64,000 nucleotides of DNA from DASRZM01 sp035686365 (GCA_035686365.1 DASRZM010000094.1:20339-84338), one strand, 5' to 3'; counted from the first letter of the stretch, positions 30,518 to 40,525 are shown. The notes: generated by a model not told the origin, from the letters alone. Numbers and translations are program-made.

Positions 30518-31543
30518 ATGGAAACCTTACTGTACCTGGCCTGGACCCTGGCGAAGATCCTCGCGATCTCGGTGCCGGTGATCGTCGCGGTGGCGTTCTT
30601 CACGCTGGCCGAGCGCAAGGTGATCGGCTGGATGCAGGTTCGGCACGGCCCGGTCTACATCGGCCGTGTGTTCGGCATCGGCCTGATCCAGCCCTTCGCC
30701 GATGTCTTCAAGATGATCTTCAAGGAGCTGGTGGTCCCGGCCAATGCACACAGGTTCCTGTTCCTGCTGGCGCCGGTCCTGACGCTGGCCCCGGCCCTGG
30801 CGGCCTGGGCGGTGATCCCCTTCGACGAGGGGCTCGTGCTGGCGGACATCAACGCCGGATTGCTGTTCGTCCTGGCACTGACCTCGATGGGCGTGTACGG
30901 CGTGATACTCGGCGGCTGGGCCTCCAACTCCAAGTACGCGATGCTCGGCGCCATGCGCTCGGCTGCGCAGGTCATCAGCTACGAGATCGCGATGGGCTTC
31001 GCCCTGGTCGGCGTGCTGGTCGCGGCCGGCAGCCTGAACCTGAGCGAGATCGTCCAGGCCCAGTCCGGCGACCTGGGGGCGCTGGAGTGGTTCTGGCTGC
31101 CGCTGCTGCCGCTGTTCGTCATCTATTTCGTGTCCGGCGTGGCCGAGACCAACCGCGCGCCCTTCGATGTCGCCGAGGGCGAGTCGGAGATCGTGGCCGG
31201 TTTCCACGTCGAGTACTCGGGCGCGGCTTTCGCCGTGTTTTTCCTGGCCGAGTACGCGAACATGATCCTGATCAGCTTCCTCGCCGCGGTCCTGTTCCTG
31301 GGCGGGTGGCTGTCGCCGTTCCCGCAGTCCTGGACGGTGCTGGGCGCTGCCGGGTGGTGGTGGCTGTTCGCCAAGGCGGCGCTGTTCGCTTTCATGTACC
31401 TGTGGTTCCGGGCGACGTTTCCGCGCTACCGCTACGACCAGATCATGCGTCTGGGCTGGAAGGTGTTCATCCCGATCACGATCGTCTGGATCCTGGCGAC
31501 GGCCCTGATGGTGCACGCCGGCTGGTTCGAGATCGGGACCTGA
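30518..31543 (+). CDS. nuoH: NADH-quinone oxidoreductase subunit H
   Basis: NuoH is the eight-helix membrane subunit that forms the lower part of the quinone channel and links it to the proton pumps. The 341-residue protein shows [18 protein letters not shown] and [15 protein letters not shown] at the quinone entry. It also has [26 protein letters not shown], the conserved acidic loop, and a closing [18 protein letters not shown]. It lies 9 bases after nuoG. Confidence 0.97.
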   Translation: METLLYLAWTLAKILAISVPVIVAVAFFTLAERKVIGWMQVRHGPVYIGRVFGIGLIQPFADVFKMIFKELVVPANAHRFLFLLAPVLTLAPALAAWAVIPFDEGLVLADINAGLLFVLALTSMGVYGVILGGWASNSKYAMLGAMRSAAQVISYEIAMGFALVGVLVAAGSLNLSEIVQAQSGDLGALEWFWLPLLPLFVIYFVSGVAETNRAPFDVAEGESEIVAGFHVEYSGAAFAVFFLAEYANMILISFLAAVLFLGGWLSPFPQSWTVLGAAGWWWLFAKAALFAFMYLWFRATFPRYRYDQIMRLGWKVFIPITIVWILATALMVHAGWFEIGT

Positions 31544-31562
31544 GGGAAGAAGAATCGACCTG

Positions 31563-32051
31563 ATGGGCACAGTGATCAACTACCTCAAGAGCCTGCTGCT
31601 GCTGGAGCTGTTCAAGGGCCTGGGCGTGACCCTGCGTCACCTGTTCCGGCCCAAGTACACCATGCACTATCCGGCCGAGAAGATCCCGCAGTCGGTGCGC
31701 TTCCGCGGTCTGCACGCGCTGCGCCGGTATCCCAACGGCGAGGAGCGCTGCATCGCGTGCAAGCTGTGCGAGGCCGTGTGCCCGGCGCTGGCGATCACCA
31801 TCGACTCGGAGCAGCGCGCCGACGGCACCCGCCGCACGACGCGCTACGACATCGACCTGTTCAAGTGCATCTACTGTGGATTCTGCGAGGAGAGCTGCCC
31901 GGTGGACTCGATCGTGGAGACGCATGTGTACGAGTTCCACTTCGAGAAGCGCGGCGAACACATCGTGAACAAGCAGCAGCTGCTCGCCCTGGGCGATCTG
32001 CTCGAATCCGAGATCGCCGAACGCCGGGCGCTCGACGCCCCTTACCGGTGA
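31563..32051 (+). CDS. nuoI: NADH-quinone oxidoreductase subunit I
   Basis: NuoI carries two [4Fe-4S] clusters (N6a and N6b) that pass electrons toward NuoB. The 162-residue protein has the two ferredoxin motifs [16 protein letters not shown] and [16 protein letters not shown], eight cysteines in all. Its N-terminal amphipathic helix region ([21 protein letters not shown]) lies on the membrane. It starts 19 bases after nuoH. Confidence 0.97.
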   Translation: MGTVINYLKSLLLLELFKGLGVTLRHLFRPKYTMHYPAEKIPQSVRFRGLHALRRYPNGEERCIACKLCEAVCPALAITIDSEQRADGTRRTTRYDIDLFKCIYCGFCEESCPVDSIVETHVYEFHFEKRGEHIVNKQQLLALGDLLESEIAERRALDAPYR

Positions 32052-32055
32052 ACGC

Positions 32056-32673
32056 ATGAGCCCCGAGCTGATCATCTTCTACGCCTTCGCCGCGGTCACC
32101 GTCGCCGCCGCGCTGGCCGTGATCACGGTGAAGAACCCCATTCATGCGGTGCTGTTCCTGGTGCTGACCTTCTTCACCAGCGCCTGTATCTGGCTGCTGG
32201 CACAGGCCGAGTTCCTGGCCGTGGCCCTGGTGCTGGTCTACGTCGGCGCCGTGATGGTCCTGTTCCTGTTCGTGGTGATGATGCTGGACATCAAGGTCGC
32301 TCCATTGCGGGAGGGATTCGCGCGGTACCTGCCGGTGGCGGCGATCGTGGCGGCCGTGATGGCTGCAGAGATGCTGGCCCTGATCGGCGTAGGCCGGCTC
32401 GACCAGGAGATGGGTCCGGAAGATCCGGCGGCCGCCGCCGGCCTGTCGAACATCCAGTGGCTGGGGCAGTCGCTGTTCACCGATTACCTTTACCCGTTCG
32501 AAATCGCCGCCGTGATCCTGACCGTGGCGATCATCGCCGCCATCGCGCTGACCCTGCGGCGGCGCCCGGGCTCCCGCCGCCAGGACCCGTCGCGGCAGGT
32601 GCAGGTCCGCCGCGAGGACCGGGTTCGGCTGATCAAAATGACTGCCGAGTCCGACCGGGAGGGTGGGCAATGA
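32056..32673 (+). CDS. nuoJ: NADH-quinone oxidoreductase subunit J
   Basis: NuoJ is a five-helix membrane subunit next to NuoK and NuoA. The 205-residue protein shows [39 protein letters not shown] in pieces, and a Tyr in the [10 protein letters not shown] pi-bulge helix typical of the family. A charged C-terminal tail of about 35 residues ([20 protein letters not shown]) extends into the cytoplasm. The stop overlaps the nuoK start (ATGA). Confidence 0.94.
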   Translation: MSPELIIFYAFAAVTVAAALAVITVKNPIHAVLFLVLTFFTSACIWLLAQAEFLAVALVLVYVGAVMVLFLFVVMMLDIKVAPLREGFARYLPVAAIVAAVMAAEMLALIGVGRLDQEMGPEDPAAAAGLSNIQWLGQSLFTDYLYPFEIAAVILTVAIIAAIALTLRRRPGSRRQDPSRQVQVRREDRVRLIKMTAESDREGGQ

Positions 32674-32975
32674 TCTCACTGGGCCACTACCTTGCACTTG
32701 CCGCGATCCTGTTCTGCATCAGCGTCGCGGGAATTTTCATCAACCGCAAGAACGTCATCGTCCTGCTGATGGCGATCGAGCTGATGCTGCTCGCGGTCAA
32801 CCTGAACTTCATCGCCTTCTCGCGTTACCTGGGCGACGTCGCAGGGCAGGTTTTCGTTTTCTTCATCATGACCGTGGCTGCCGCCGAAGCGGCGATCGGC
32901 CTGGCGATCCTGGTGGTGGTGTTCCGCAACCGCAGCACGATCAACGTCGCGGAGATCGACAGCCTGAAGGGCTGA
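32670..32975 (+). CDS. nuoK: NADH-quinone oxidoreductase subunit K
   Basis: NuoK is a three-helix membrane subunit with two conserved membrane glutamates in the proton path. The 101-residue protein shows [16 protein letters not shown] with one Glu and [20 protein letters not shown] with the other, and the usual start [15 protein letters not shown]. The ATG at 32670 overlaps the nuoJ stop, and the length is exactly typical. Confidence 0.96.
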   Translation: MISLGHYLALAAILFCISVAGIFINRKNVIVLLMAIELMLLAVNLNFIAFSRYLGDVAGQVFVFFIMTVAAAEAAIGLAILVVVFRNRSTINVAEIDSLKG

Positions 32976-33012
32976 TCCTGAAGATTCGAGTGCAAGAGCC
33001 GAGGCTTACGAA

Positions 33013-35055
33013 GTGATTTCGCAAACCGTCCTGCTGGTCATTGCCCTGGCGCCGCTGCTCGCATCGCTGGTGGCAGGGCTGTTCGGTCGCCAGATCGGAC
33101 GGGCTGGCGCGCACCGGGTCACCATCCTGGCGGTTGGAGTCTCGTGTGCGCTTTCCGCGTACGTCCTGTACCAGCTCGTGTACGGGAACGCGCAGCCGTT
33201 CAATGCCAACATCTACACGTGGTTCGAGGTCGGCGCCTATTCGGCGCACGTCGGCTTCCTGGTCGACAACCTGACCGCGATGATGATGGTCGTGGTGACC
33301 TTCGTGTCGCTGCTCGTGCACGTCTACACGATCGGCTACATGCACGAGGATCCGGGCTACCAGCGGTTCTTCAGCTACATCTCGCTGTTCACGTTCTCGA
33401 TGCTCATGCTGGTCATGAGCAACAACTTCCTGCAGCTGTTCTTCGGGTGGGAGGCGGTGGGGCTCGTCTCCTACCTGCTGATCGGATTCTGGTTCAAGCG
33501 GCCGACGGCGATCGCCGCCAGCCTGAAGGCGTTCCTGGTCAACCGCGTCGGCGACCTGGGCTTCCTGCTCGGCGTTGCCGCGGTGCTGCTGTATTTCGGC
33601 ACGCTCGACTACGCCACCGTGTTCGCCGGCACCGGGATCATCCAGGGCGAAACGATCGAGGTGTTCGAGGGCTGGTCCTGGTCGGTGCCGACGATGATCT
33701 GCCTGCTGCTGTTCGTCGGGGCAATGGGCAAGTCGGCCCAGGTGCCGCTGCACGTGTGGCTGCCCGACTCGATGGAGGGTCCCACGCCGATCTCCGCGCT
33801 GATCCACGCGGCAACGATGGTCACTGCCGGCATCTTCATGGTCGCGCGCATGAACCCGCTGTTCGAGCTCAGCGAGATGGCGCTGGCCGTAGTGCTCGTG
33901 ATCGGCGCCACGACGGCGTTCTTCACCGGGCTGATCGGCATCGTCCAGAACGACATCAAGCGGGTGATCGCCTACTCGACACTGTCGCAGCTGGGATACA
34001 TGACGGTAGCGCTGGGCGTTTCCGCGTACGCGGGCGCCGTCTACCACCTGATGACGCACGCCTTCTTCAAGGCACTGCTGTTCCTGGCCGCCGGCTCGGT
34101 CATCATCGGCATGCACCACGAGCAGGACATACGCTACATGGGCGGCCTGCGCAGGAGGATGCCGATCACCTACGTCACGGCGCTGATCGGGACCCTGGCG
34201 CTGGTCGGCTTCCCGTTCTTCTCCGGCTACTATTCCAAGGACAGCATCATCGAGGCCGCGCACCATGCCGCGTCCGAGGGCGGCGCCTGGTGGCACTGGT
34301 ATGCCTACCTTGCCGTGCTGCTGGGCGTCGCGGTGACCGCGTTCTACAGTTTCCGCCTGCTGTACCTGACCTTCCACGGTGAGCCTCGCTGGGACGCCCG
34401 GCACGGGAACGCCGAACCTGCACCCGATCCCGACGGACCCGCGCAGGCGACGGAACCCGCGCACGCCCATCACCAGGACCCGCACGAGTCGCCCCGGGTG
34501 GTGACCGTTCCGCTGATCCTGTTGGCGATCCCGTCGGTCGCGATCGGATTCTTCACCGTGGGCCCGATGCTGTTCGGCGATTTCTTCGCGGGGTCGATCC
34601 GCGTGCTGCCCGGGCACGAGCACTTGGCCGCGGTCGGTGAGGGCTTCCACGGGGCATTGGCGTTCGGACTGCACTTCTGGGCGTCGCCGGCGTTCTGGTT
34701 CGCTTTCGCCGGGTTCGCCCTGGCGACCTGGATCTACCTGTACGCCCCGGGCGTCGCGGACCGCGCCCGGCGCGCGCTGTCGTGGCCCTACCGCGTGCTG
34801 CAGGCCAAGTACGGATTTGACCGGCTGTGGGTCGACGGCTTCGGCGGCGGCGGCATCCGGCTGGGACGGGTGTTGTGGCGCCGCGGCGACGCCGGTCTGA
34901 TCGACGGCGTCCTGGTGAACGGCTCGGCGTTGGTGGTCGACCGCGTCGCGGCCATCGTGCGGCACGTGCAATCGGGGCTGCTCTACCACTACGCATTCGC
35001 GATGATCCTGGGGCTGATCGCGCTGTTGGGCGCGCTGCTCTGGGCCGCGGGCTGA
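33013..35055 (+). CDS. nuoL: NADH-quinone oxidoreductase subunit L
   Basis: NuoL is the distal antiporter-like subunit with the long lateral helix of complex I. The 680-residue protein has FFGWEAVGLVSYLLIGFWF with the conserved Glu, AAVLL, GKSAQVPLHVWLPDSMEGPTP in pieces, and NDIKRVIAYSTLSQLGYM. The C-terminal part contains the lateral helix and a final membrane anchor. A His/Pro/Glu-rich loop (about residues 460-495, EPAHAHHQDPHESPR) interrupts the helical region. The start is GTG at 33013. Confidence 0.96.
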   Translation: MISQTVLLVIALAPLLASLVAGLFGRQIGRAGAHRVTILAVGVSCALSAYVLYQLVYGNAQPFNANIYTWFEVGAYSAHVGFLVDNLTAMMMVVVTFVSLLVHVYTIGYMHEDPGYQRFFSYISLFTFSMLMLVMSNNFLQLFFGWEAVGLVSYLLIGFWFKRPTAIAASLKAFLVNRVGDLGFLLGVAAVLLYFGTLDYATVFAGTGIIQGETIEVFEGWSWSVPTMICLLLFVGAMGKSAQVPLHVWLPDSMEGPTPISALIHAATMVTAGIFMVARMNPLFELSEMALAVVLVIGATTAFFTGLIGIVQNDIKRVIAYSTLSQLGYMTVALGVSAYAGAVYHLMTHAFFKALLFLAAGSVIIGMHHEQDIRYMGGLRRRMPITYVTALIGTLALVGFPFFSGYYSKDSIIEAAHHAASEGGAWWHWYAYLAVLLGVAVTAFYSFRLLYLTFHGEPRWDARHGNAEPAPDPDGPAQATEPAHAHHQDPHESPRVVTVPLILLAIPSVAIGFFTVGPMLFGDFFAGSIRVLPGHEHLAAVGEGFHGALAFGLHFWASPAFWFAFAGFALATWIYLYAPGVADRARRALSWPYRVLQAKYGFDRLWVDGFGGGGIRLGRVLWRRGDAGLIDGVLVNGSALVVDRVAAIVRHVQSGLLYHYAFAMILGLIALLGALLWAAG

Positions 35056-35073
35056 CTGACAGGGACGTTGCCG

Positions 35074-36588
35074 ATGCCTGCCCACTGGCCCCTGCTGAGT
35101 CTGCTGATCTGGCTGCCGATCCTCGGCGGCGCGGCCACGCTTGCGTTCGGTGAGGAGCGGCGCGAAGGCTCGCGTCGCTTCGCATTGCTGATCTCCCTGG
35201 TCACGTTGGCGCTGTGCGTGCCGCTGTACATGGGCCTGGACGCGTCCAGCGCGACGATGCAGTTCGCCGAGCGGGTCGCATGGGTGCCCACGCTGTCGAT
35301 CGACTATTCCCTGGGGGTGGACGGCATTTCGGTCGCCCTGATCGGGCTGACGGCGCTGACCACCGCGCTGGTGCTGGTAGGCGCCTGGCGTTCGGTCCAG
35401 GAACGGGTGCACCAGTACATGGCCGCGTTCCTGATCCTCGAAGGCCTGATGATCGGCGTGTTCTGCGCCCTGGACGGCATCCTGTTCTACGTGTTCTTCG
35501 AAGCGATGCTGATCCCGATGTTCATCATCATCGGGGTCTGGGGCGGGCCACGGCGCGTGTACGCGGCGCTGAAGTTCTTCCTGTACACGTTCCTGGGCTC
35601 GGTGTTCATGCTGGTGGGCCTGATCTACCTGTACCTGCGCAGCGACAGCTTTGCGTTGGCTGACTGGTACGCGCTGCCGCTGTCGGCCACCGAGCAGATG
35701 TGGCTGTTCTTCGCCTTCCTGGTCGCGTTCGCGGTCAAGGTCCCGATGTTCCCGGTGCACACGTGGTTGCCGGACGCGCACGTGGAGGCGCCGACCGGCG
35801 GCTCGGTGATCCTGGCCGCGATCATGCTGAAGATCGGCGGATACGGGTTCCTGCGATTCACCCTGCCGATCGTGCCCGACGCCGGCTTCGAGTTCGCCTG
35901 GGTGGTGGTGGCGCTGTCGCTGATCGCGATCGTCTACGTGGGCATGGTGGCACTCGTGCAGGACGACATGAAGAAGCTGATCGCCTATTCGTCGGTCTCC
36001 CACATGGGCTTCGTGACGCTGGGGACGTTCGTGGCGATCTGGCTCGTGCGCGAAGGCGGTCGCTCCGACGCCGCCGAGCTCGGCCTGCAGGGCGCGATGG
36101 TGCAGATGGTCTCCCACGGCCTGATCTCGGGCGCATTGTTCTCCTGCGTCGGTGTCGTCTACGACCGCATGCACTCCCGGATGATCCGGGACTACGGCGG
36201 CGTGGTGAATACGATGCCGTGGTTCGCGGCCTTCATGGTGCTGTTCGCAATGGCCAATTCCGGGCTGCCCGGGACCAGCGGCTTCGTCGGCGAGTTCATG
36301 GTGATCCTGGCGGTGTTCCAGCACAGCCCGGTCCTCGCGGCCCTGGCGGCGCTGATCGTGATCATCGGCGCGGCCTACACCCTGTGGCTGGTCAAGCGCG
36401 TCATCTTCGGCGAGGTGGCCAACCAGAACGTGGCCGAACTGAGCGACATCGGCCTGCGCGAGGCCGTGGTACTGGGCGTGTTCGCAGCCGGCGTGCTGCT
36501 GCTGGGCCTGTATCCGAAGCCGCTGACCGACCTGATGGATGCCTCCATCGCCCAGCTGGCGGCCCAGCTGGCCACGACCAAGCTCTGA
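35074..36588 (+). CDS. nuoM: NADH-quinone oxidoreductase subunit M
   Basis: NuoM is one of three antiporter-like proton-pumping subunits. The 504-residue protein shows YVFFEAMLIPMFIIIGVWG with the conserved membrane Glu, FAVKVPMFPVHTWLPDAHVE with the pumping Lys, and QDDMKKLIAYSSVSHMGFV. It has about 14 helices. ATG at 35074 is preferred over a TTG at 35068 because AGGGA then sits 8 bases ahead. It starts 18 bases after nuoL. Confidence 0.96.
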   Translation: MPAHWPLLSLLIWLPILGGAATLAFGEERREGSRRFALLISLVTLALCVPLYMGLDASSATMQFAERVAWVPTLSIDYSLGVDGISVALIGLTALTTALVLVGAWRSVQERVHQYMAAFLILEGLMIGVFCALDGILFYVFFEAMLIPMFIIIGVWGGPRRVYAALKFFLYTFLGSVFMLVGLIYLYLRSDSFALADWYALPLSATEQMWLFFAFLVAFAVKVPMFPVHTWLPDAHVEAPTGGSVILAAIMLKIGGYGFLRFTLPIVPDAGFEFAWVVVALSLIAIVYVGMVALVQDDMKKLIAYSSVSHMGFVTLGTFVAIWLVREGGRSDAAELGLQGAMVQMVSHGLISGALFSCVGVVYDRMHSRMIRDYGGVVNTMPWFAAFMVLFAMANSGLPGTSGFVGEFMVILAVFQHSPVLAALAALIVIIGAAYTLWLVKRVIFGEVANQNVAELSDIGLREAVVLGVFAAGVLLLGLYPKPLTDLMDASIAQLAAQLATTKL

Positions 36589-36601
36589 GGAAACGCCCGA
36601 C

Positions 36602-38047
36602 GTGATCTCCGCCGCCGACCTGGTCCCGATGACGCCCGAGATCTTCGTGCTCGCGGCGACCTGCGCACTGCTGATGCTCGACCTGTTCGTATCGGACAGG
36701 CGTCGCGGCCTGATCCACTTCCTTGCGCTGGCCACGTTGCTGGGCGGGGCGACGCTGATCCTGCGCCAGGGTGCGTTCGATGTCGATGGCGTGAGTGCAT
36801 TCGGCGGCCTGTTCCTGCGCGATGCCGTGGGCGACGTCCTGAAGCTGTTCGTGTTCGTCGTCACCGGTGCGACCTTCGTCTACGCCAAGTCGTACCTGAT
36901 CGACCGCGGACTGTTCAAGGGCGAGTTCTACGTGCTGTGCCTGTTCGCGGTCCTGGGCATGATGATCCTGGTCTCCGCGGGCAATCTGCTGACCGTCTAC
37001 ATGGGCCTGGAACTGCTGGCGCTCTCCAGCTATGCGCTGGTGGCGCTGCACCGCGACGACCGGCTGGCCTCCGAGGCGGCGATGAAGTACTTCGTGCTCG
37101 GCGCGCTGGCCTCCGGAATGCTGCTGTACGGCATGTCGATGGTCTACGGCGCGACCGGCTCGCTGTCGCTGGCGGAGATCCATGCCGCGGCAGCCCAGGC
37201 CGACGGCGACCGCACGCTGCTGATGTTCGGACTGGTGTTCCTGATCGTGGGGATCGCGTTCAAGTTCGGGGCGGCGCCGTTCCACATGTGGGTTCCCGAC
37301 GTCTACCAGGGCGCGCCCACGGCGATCACGCTGTTCATCGGCTCGGCGCCCAAGCTGGCGGCCTTCGGAATGGCCTACCGCCTGCTCGAGGGCGGGACCG
37401 GTCCGCTGGACGCGCATTGGCGGGAGATGATCGCCTGGCTGGCGGTGCTGTCGCTGGCGATCGGCAATGTGCTCGCGATCGCACAGAGCAACATCAAGCG
37501 CATGCTGGCCTACTCGACCATCTCGCACGTCGGCTTCCTGTTCATGGGCCTGTCCCAGGCCACGCCCGAAGGGTACGCGGCGGCGATGTTCTACGCGGTC
37601 AGCTACTCGCTGATGGCGGCCGGTGCCTTCGCGTGCGTGATCCTGCTCTCGCGCAAGGGGTTCGAAGCCGAGCAGATCGAGGATTTCCGGGGGCTCAACC
37701 GCCGGCATCCCTGGTACGCCCTGCTGGTGCTGTGCCTGATGGCCTCGCTGGCCGGCTTCCCGCCGTTCCTGGGTTTCTGGGCCAAGGTCCTGGTGCTCAG
37801 GGCCGCCATCGACGGCGGGATGCTCTGGCTGGCGGTCGCGGGCGTGGTGTTCGCGGTGATCGGGGCTTACTACTACCTGCGCGTGGTCAAGGTCATGTAC
37901 TTCGACCCGCCCGGCGACAGTCGCGCGGTCGCGCGGCCAGACCCCCAGCTGCGGCTGCTGCTCAGCGTCAACGCGTTGCTGATGCTGGTGCTGGGTCTGT
38001 TCTGGAGCCCGCTGCTGGCCATGTGCCAGCGTGCATTCGGCGTCTGA
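36602..38047 (+). CDS. nuoN: NADH-quinone oxidoreductase subunit N
   Basis: NuoN is the antiporter-like subunit closest to the small membrane subunits, and ends the operon. The 481-residue protein shows YMGLELLALSSYALVALHR with the conserved Glu, GAAPFHMWVPDVYQGAPTAI with the Lys-bearing helix just before it, and SNIKRMLAYSTISHVGFLFMG. The GTG start at 36602 has GAGGAAA about 9 bases upstream and gives the normal length. It is followed after about 75 bases by the initiator tRNA gene with its own promoter. Confidence 0.95.
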   Translation: MISAADLVPMTPEIFVLAATCALLMLDLFVSDRRRGLIHFLALATLLGGATLILRQGAFDVDGVSAFGGLFLRDAVGDVLKLFVFVVTGATFVYAKSYLIDRGLFKGEFYVLCLFAVLGMMILVSAGNLLTVYMGLELLALSSYALVALHRDDRLASEAAMKYFVLGALASGMLLYGMSMVYGATGSLSLAEIHAAAAQADGDRTLLMFGLVFLIVGIAFKFGAAPFHMWVPDVYQGAPTAITLFIGSAPKLAAFGMAYRLLEGGTGPLDAHWREMIAWLAVLSLAIGNVLAIAQSNIKRMLAYSTISHVGFLFMGLSQATPEGYAAAMFYAVSYSLMAAGAFACVILLSRKGFEAEQIEDFRGLNRRHPWYALLVLCLMASLAGFPPFLGFWAKVLVLRAAIDGGMLWLAVAGVVFAVIGAYYYLRVVKVMYFDPPGDSRAVARPDPQLRLLLSVNALLMLVLGLFWSPLLAMCQRAFGV

Positions 38048-38080
38048 ACTCCTGGGATCTGAACCGCTGGCAACGCGGGC

Positions 38081-38109
38081 TTGCGGCTTCCCGATGGGGC
38101 CGTTACCAT
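38081..38109 (+). promoter_or_regulatory. Promoter of the initiator tRNA gene
   Basis: TTGCGG (38081-38086) and TACCAT (38104-38109) are separated by 17 bases. The -10 ends 14 bases before the tRNA gene, so the primary transcript would have only a few leader bases. Confidence 0.6.
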
Positions 38110-38123
38110 ACGCGTTCTACTGC

Positions 38124-38200
38124 TGCGGGGTGGAGCAGTCTGGCAGCTCGTCGGGCTCATAACCCGAAGGTCGCAGGTTCAAATCCTGCCCCCGCTACCA
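38124..38200 (+). tRNA. metY: Initiator tRNA-fMet (anticodon CAT)
   Basis: This 77-base tRNA has the initiator hallmarks: three consecutive G:C pairs in the anticodon stem (GGG CTCATAA CCC, anticodon at 38158-38160) and no Watson-Crick pair at 1-72, here a T-T mismatch in place of the E. coli C-A. CCA is encoded. Its position directly upstream of rimP-nusA-infB matches metY of E. coli. Confidence 0.95.
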
Positions 38201-38213
38201 GTTCTGGAGACAG

Positions 38214-38238
38214 AAAAGCCTCCTCGCGAGGCTTTTTT
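38214..38238 (+). terminator. Rho-independent terminator after tRNA-fMet
   Basis: Stem GCCTC/GAGGC, extended by AAAA/TTTT pairs, with loop CTCGC and a run of six T residues. It begins 14 bases after the tRNA and is the first of two terminators before rimP. Confidence 0.88.
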
Positions 38239-38326
38239 GTTGCCCGTCGCCCAGGCGACGGGCCGGTCGGGCTGGGTCGGCCCGACCGCCGGCTTCGATG
38301 CCGGGGCCGGAACCAGGATGTACCGG

Positions 38327-38348
38327 AAGGGCCGCGTGCCCTTTTTTT
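38327..38348 (+). terminator. Second terminator or attenuator before rimP
   Basis: Stem AAGGGC (38327-38332) / GCCCTT (38338-38343) with loop CGCGT, running into seven T residues (38342-38348). It lies 86 bases before the rimP start. Together with the first hairpin it could make rimP-nusA-infB expression depend on read-through. Confidence 0.75.
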
Positions 38349-38433
38349 GTTTCCCGCGGACGTGGGGATGTGCCGGGTGCCGGATGGGGGCGACCCCGGA
38401 GCCGCCCCGGAATTGCAGACATCGGAGGCCGTG

Positions 38434-38952
38434 TTGTCGCAGAGGGCCGATGAGATCACTGCGCTGCTGGCGCCGGCGACCGCGTCGCTGGGGCTGGAGT
38501 TGCTCGGCGTGGAGTGGGCACCGTCCAGTTCCCGTTCGCTGCTGCGGCTGTACATCGACGCCCCCGGCCGTGCGGTGACGCTGGAAGACTGCGAGGCGGT
38601 GAGCCGCGAGGTCGAGGCGGTGCTGGACGTGCACGATCCGATCAAGGGCCGGTACACGTTGGAAGTGTCCTCGCCGGGGCTGGACCGGCCGTTGTTCACG
38701 GCAGCCCAGTTCGAACGGCACCTGGGAGAGCAGGTCAGGCTCACCCTGGCGCTTCCGGTAGACGGGCGCCGCCGGCTGAGCGGGCGCATCGTGGCGGTCG
38801 AAGGCGGGACGGTCGTGCTGGCTGCCGCCGAGGGCGAGGTACGGATCGATTCCGGCGTCATCGAAATGGCGCGGATCGTGCCGGATTTCGCGGCGCTGGG
38901 CATCGGTCCGGCGTCGGCCCGCGGCGGGCGCCGGGGCACTGGGAAGCGGTAG
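38434..38952 (+). CDS. rimP: Ribosome maturation factor RimP
   Basis: RimP assists 30S subunit assembly. The 172-residue protein shows LGLELLGVEWAPSSSRSLLR and the signature YTLEVSSPGLDRPLFTAAQF, and ends with an Sm-like domain. Start choice: GGAGG lies 2 bases before a GTG at 38431 and 5 bases before the TTG at 38434; the TTG spacing is the more normal. A Gly/Arg-rich tail (ARGGRRGTGKR) closes the protein. It opens the conserved rimP-nusA-infB operon. Confidence 0.93.
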   Translation: MSQRADEITALLAPATASLGLELLGVEWAPSSSRSLLRLYIDAPGRAVTLEDCEAVSREVEAVLDVHDPIKGRYTLEVSSPGLDRPLFTAAQFERHLGEQVRLTLALPVDGRRRLSGRIVAVEGGTVVLAAAEGEVRIDSGVIEMARIVPDFAALGIGPASARGGRRGTGKR

Positions 38953-39031
38953 CAGGGCCGGAGTCCACTACGGGCTCCCGCGGATGGATGGATCGGAGCG
39001 CCGGCGGCGCAGCGTTTTCGGAGCGAAGCAG

Positions 39032-40525
39032 ATGAGCAAGGAACTGTTGATGGTGGTCGATGCCGTCGCCAACGAAAAGGGCGTCGAGCGCGAGGTCATT
39101 GTCGAGGCGATGGAGGCGGCGCTGGCTTCGGCGGCCAAGAAGCGTTACCCGGACCAGGACGTCAGCATCCGTGTGTCGATCGACCGGGAGTCGGGCGAGT
39201 ACGAGACGTTCCGCCGCTGGGAGATCGTGCCCGACGAGGTGGTGATGGAATCCCCCGAGCGCATGATCCGCCTGATGGACGCGGTCGACGAGGTCGAAGG
39301 TGCCGAGGTTGGCGGTTTCGTCGAGGAGCAGATCGAGAATCCGGAGTTCGGCCGCATCGCGGCGCAGGCTGCCAAGCAGGTGATCGTGCAGCGTGTGCGC
39401 GAGGCCGAGCGCGCCCAGGTGGTCGAGGCGTACAAGGACCGCGTCGGCGAGCTGATCACGGGCATCGTCAAGCGCGTGGAACGCGGCAGCATCTATATCG
39501 ACTTGGGCGGCAACGCCGAGGCATTCATCCCCAAGGACAAGGCGATCCCGCGCGACGCCCTGCGCCCGGGCGACCGCGTGCGCGGTTACCTGTTCGACGT
39601 GCGCGCCGAGATCCGCGGTCCACAACTGTTCGTTTCGCGTACCGCGCCGGAGTTCATGATCGAGCTGTTCCGTCTGGAAGTACCCGAAGTGGGCCAGGGC
39701 TTGGTCGAGATCAAGGCCGCCGCGCGTGATCCCGGCGACCGCGCGAAGATCGCGGTGATCGCCCACGACACCCGGACCGACCCCATCGGCGCCTGCATCG
39801 GCATGCGCGGCTCACGTGTGCAGGCGGTGTCCAACGAGCTCAATGGCGAGCGCATCGACATCGTGCTGTGGAGCGAGAATCCGGCGCAGTTCGTGATCAA
39901 CGCTATGGCGCCTGCCGAGGTCCAGTCGATCATCGTCGACGAAGAAAGGCATTCGATGGACATCGCCGTGGCAGAAGACAAGCTGGCCCAGGCGATCGGC
40001 AAGGGCGGCCAGAACGTGCGCCTGGCCAGCAAGTGCACCGGCTGGCAGCTCAATGTCATGACCCAGGACCAGATCCAGGCCAAGAGCGAATCCGAGCAGG
40101 CCGCCGCACGCACGCTGTTCATGGAACGACTCGAGGTCGACGAGGAGATCGCCGGGATCCTGGTGGCCGAGGGCTTCTCGACCGTGGAGGAGATCGCGTA
40201 CGTACCCACGGCCGAGCTGCTCGCGGTCGAGGGGTTCGACGAGGACATCGTCGAGGAGTTGCGCGCCAGGGCGCGCGATACCCTGCTGACCGAGGCACTG
40301 GCGGTCGAGGAGGAACTCGAGGAGCACAAGCCGGCCGAGGACCTGCTTGCCATCGAAGGAATGGACGAGGCGGTGGCGTACGAGCTGGCGCGCCGCGGCG
40401 TGGTCACCCAGGAGGACCTGGCCGAGATGGCGGTGGACGAGATCGCCGACATCGAGGGGCTGACCGAGGAACATGCCGCGGTGCTGATCATGGCCGCGCG
40501 TGCGCCCTGGTTCGCGGAGGGATAG
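39032..40525 (+). CDS. nusA: Transcription termination/antitermination factor NusA
   Basis: NusA binds RNA polymerase and nascent RNA and controls pausing, intrinsic termination and antitermination. The 497-residue protein has the N-terminal polymerase-binding domain ([18 protein letters not shown]). An S1 domain ([20 protein letters not shown]) and two KH domains with [14 protein letters not shown] and [14 protein letters not shown] follow. The two acidic HhH repeats at the C-terminus ([30 protein letters not shown]) bind the polymerase alpha subunit in E. coli. GGAG lies 8 bases before the ATG. Confidence 0.97.
   Translation: MSKELLMVVDAVANEKGVEREVIVEAMEAALASAAKKRYPDQDVSIRVSIDRESGEYETFRRWEIVPDEVVMESPERMIRLMDAVDEVEGAEVGGFVEEQIENPEFGRIAAQAAKQVIVQRVREAERAQVVEAYKDRVGELITGIVKRVERGSIYIDLGGNAEAFIPKDKAIPRDALRPGDRVRGYLFDVRAEIRGPQLFVSRTAPEFMIELFRLEVPEVGQGLVEIKAAARDPGDRAKIAVIAHDTRTDPIGACIGMRGSRVQAVSNELNGERIDIVLWSENPAQFVINAMAPAEVQSIIVDEERHSMDIAVAEDKLAQAIGKGGQNVRLASKCTGWQLNVMTQDQIQAKSESEQAAARTLFMERLEVDEEIAGILVAEGFSTVEEIAYVPTAELLAVEGFDEDIVEELRARARDTLLTEALAVEEELEEHKPAEDLLAIEGMDEAVAYELARRGVVTQEDLAEMAVDEIADIEGLTEEHAAVLIMAARAPWFAEG

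Noticed and set aside
32941..36864. A 1307-codon open frame on the minus strand opposite nuoL/nuoM
   Set aside because: It runs antisense to well-identified complex I genes and is rich in His, Gln, Arg and Asp, typical of the complementary frame of high-GC membrane protein genes.
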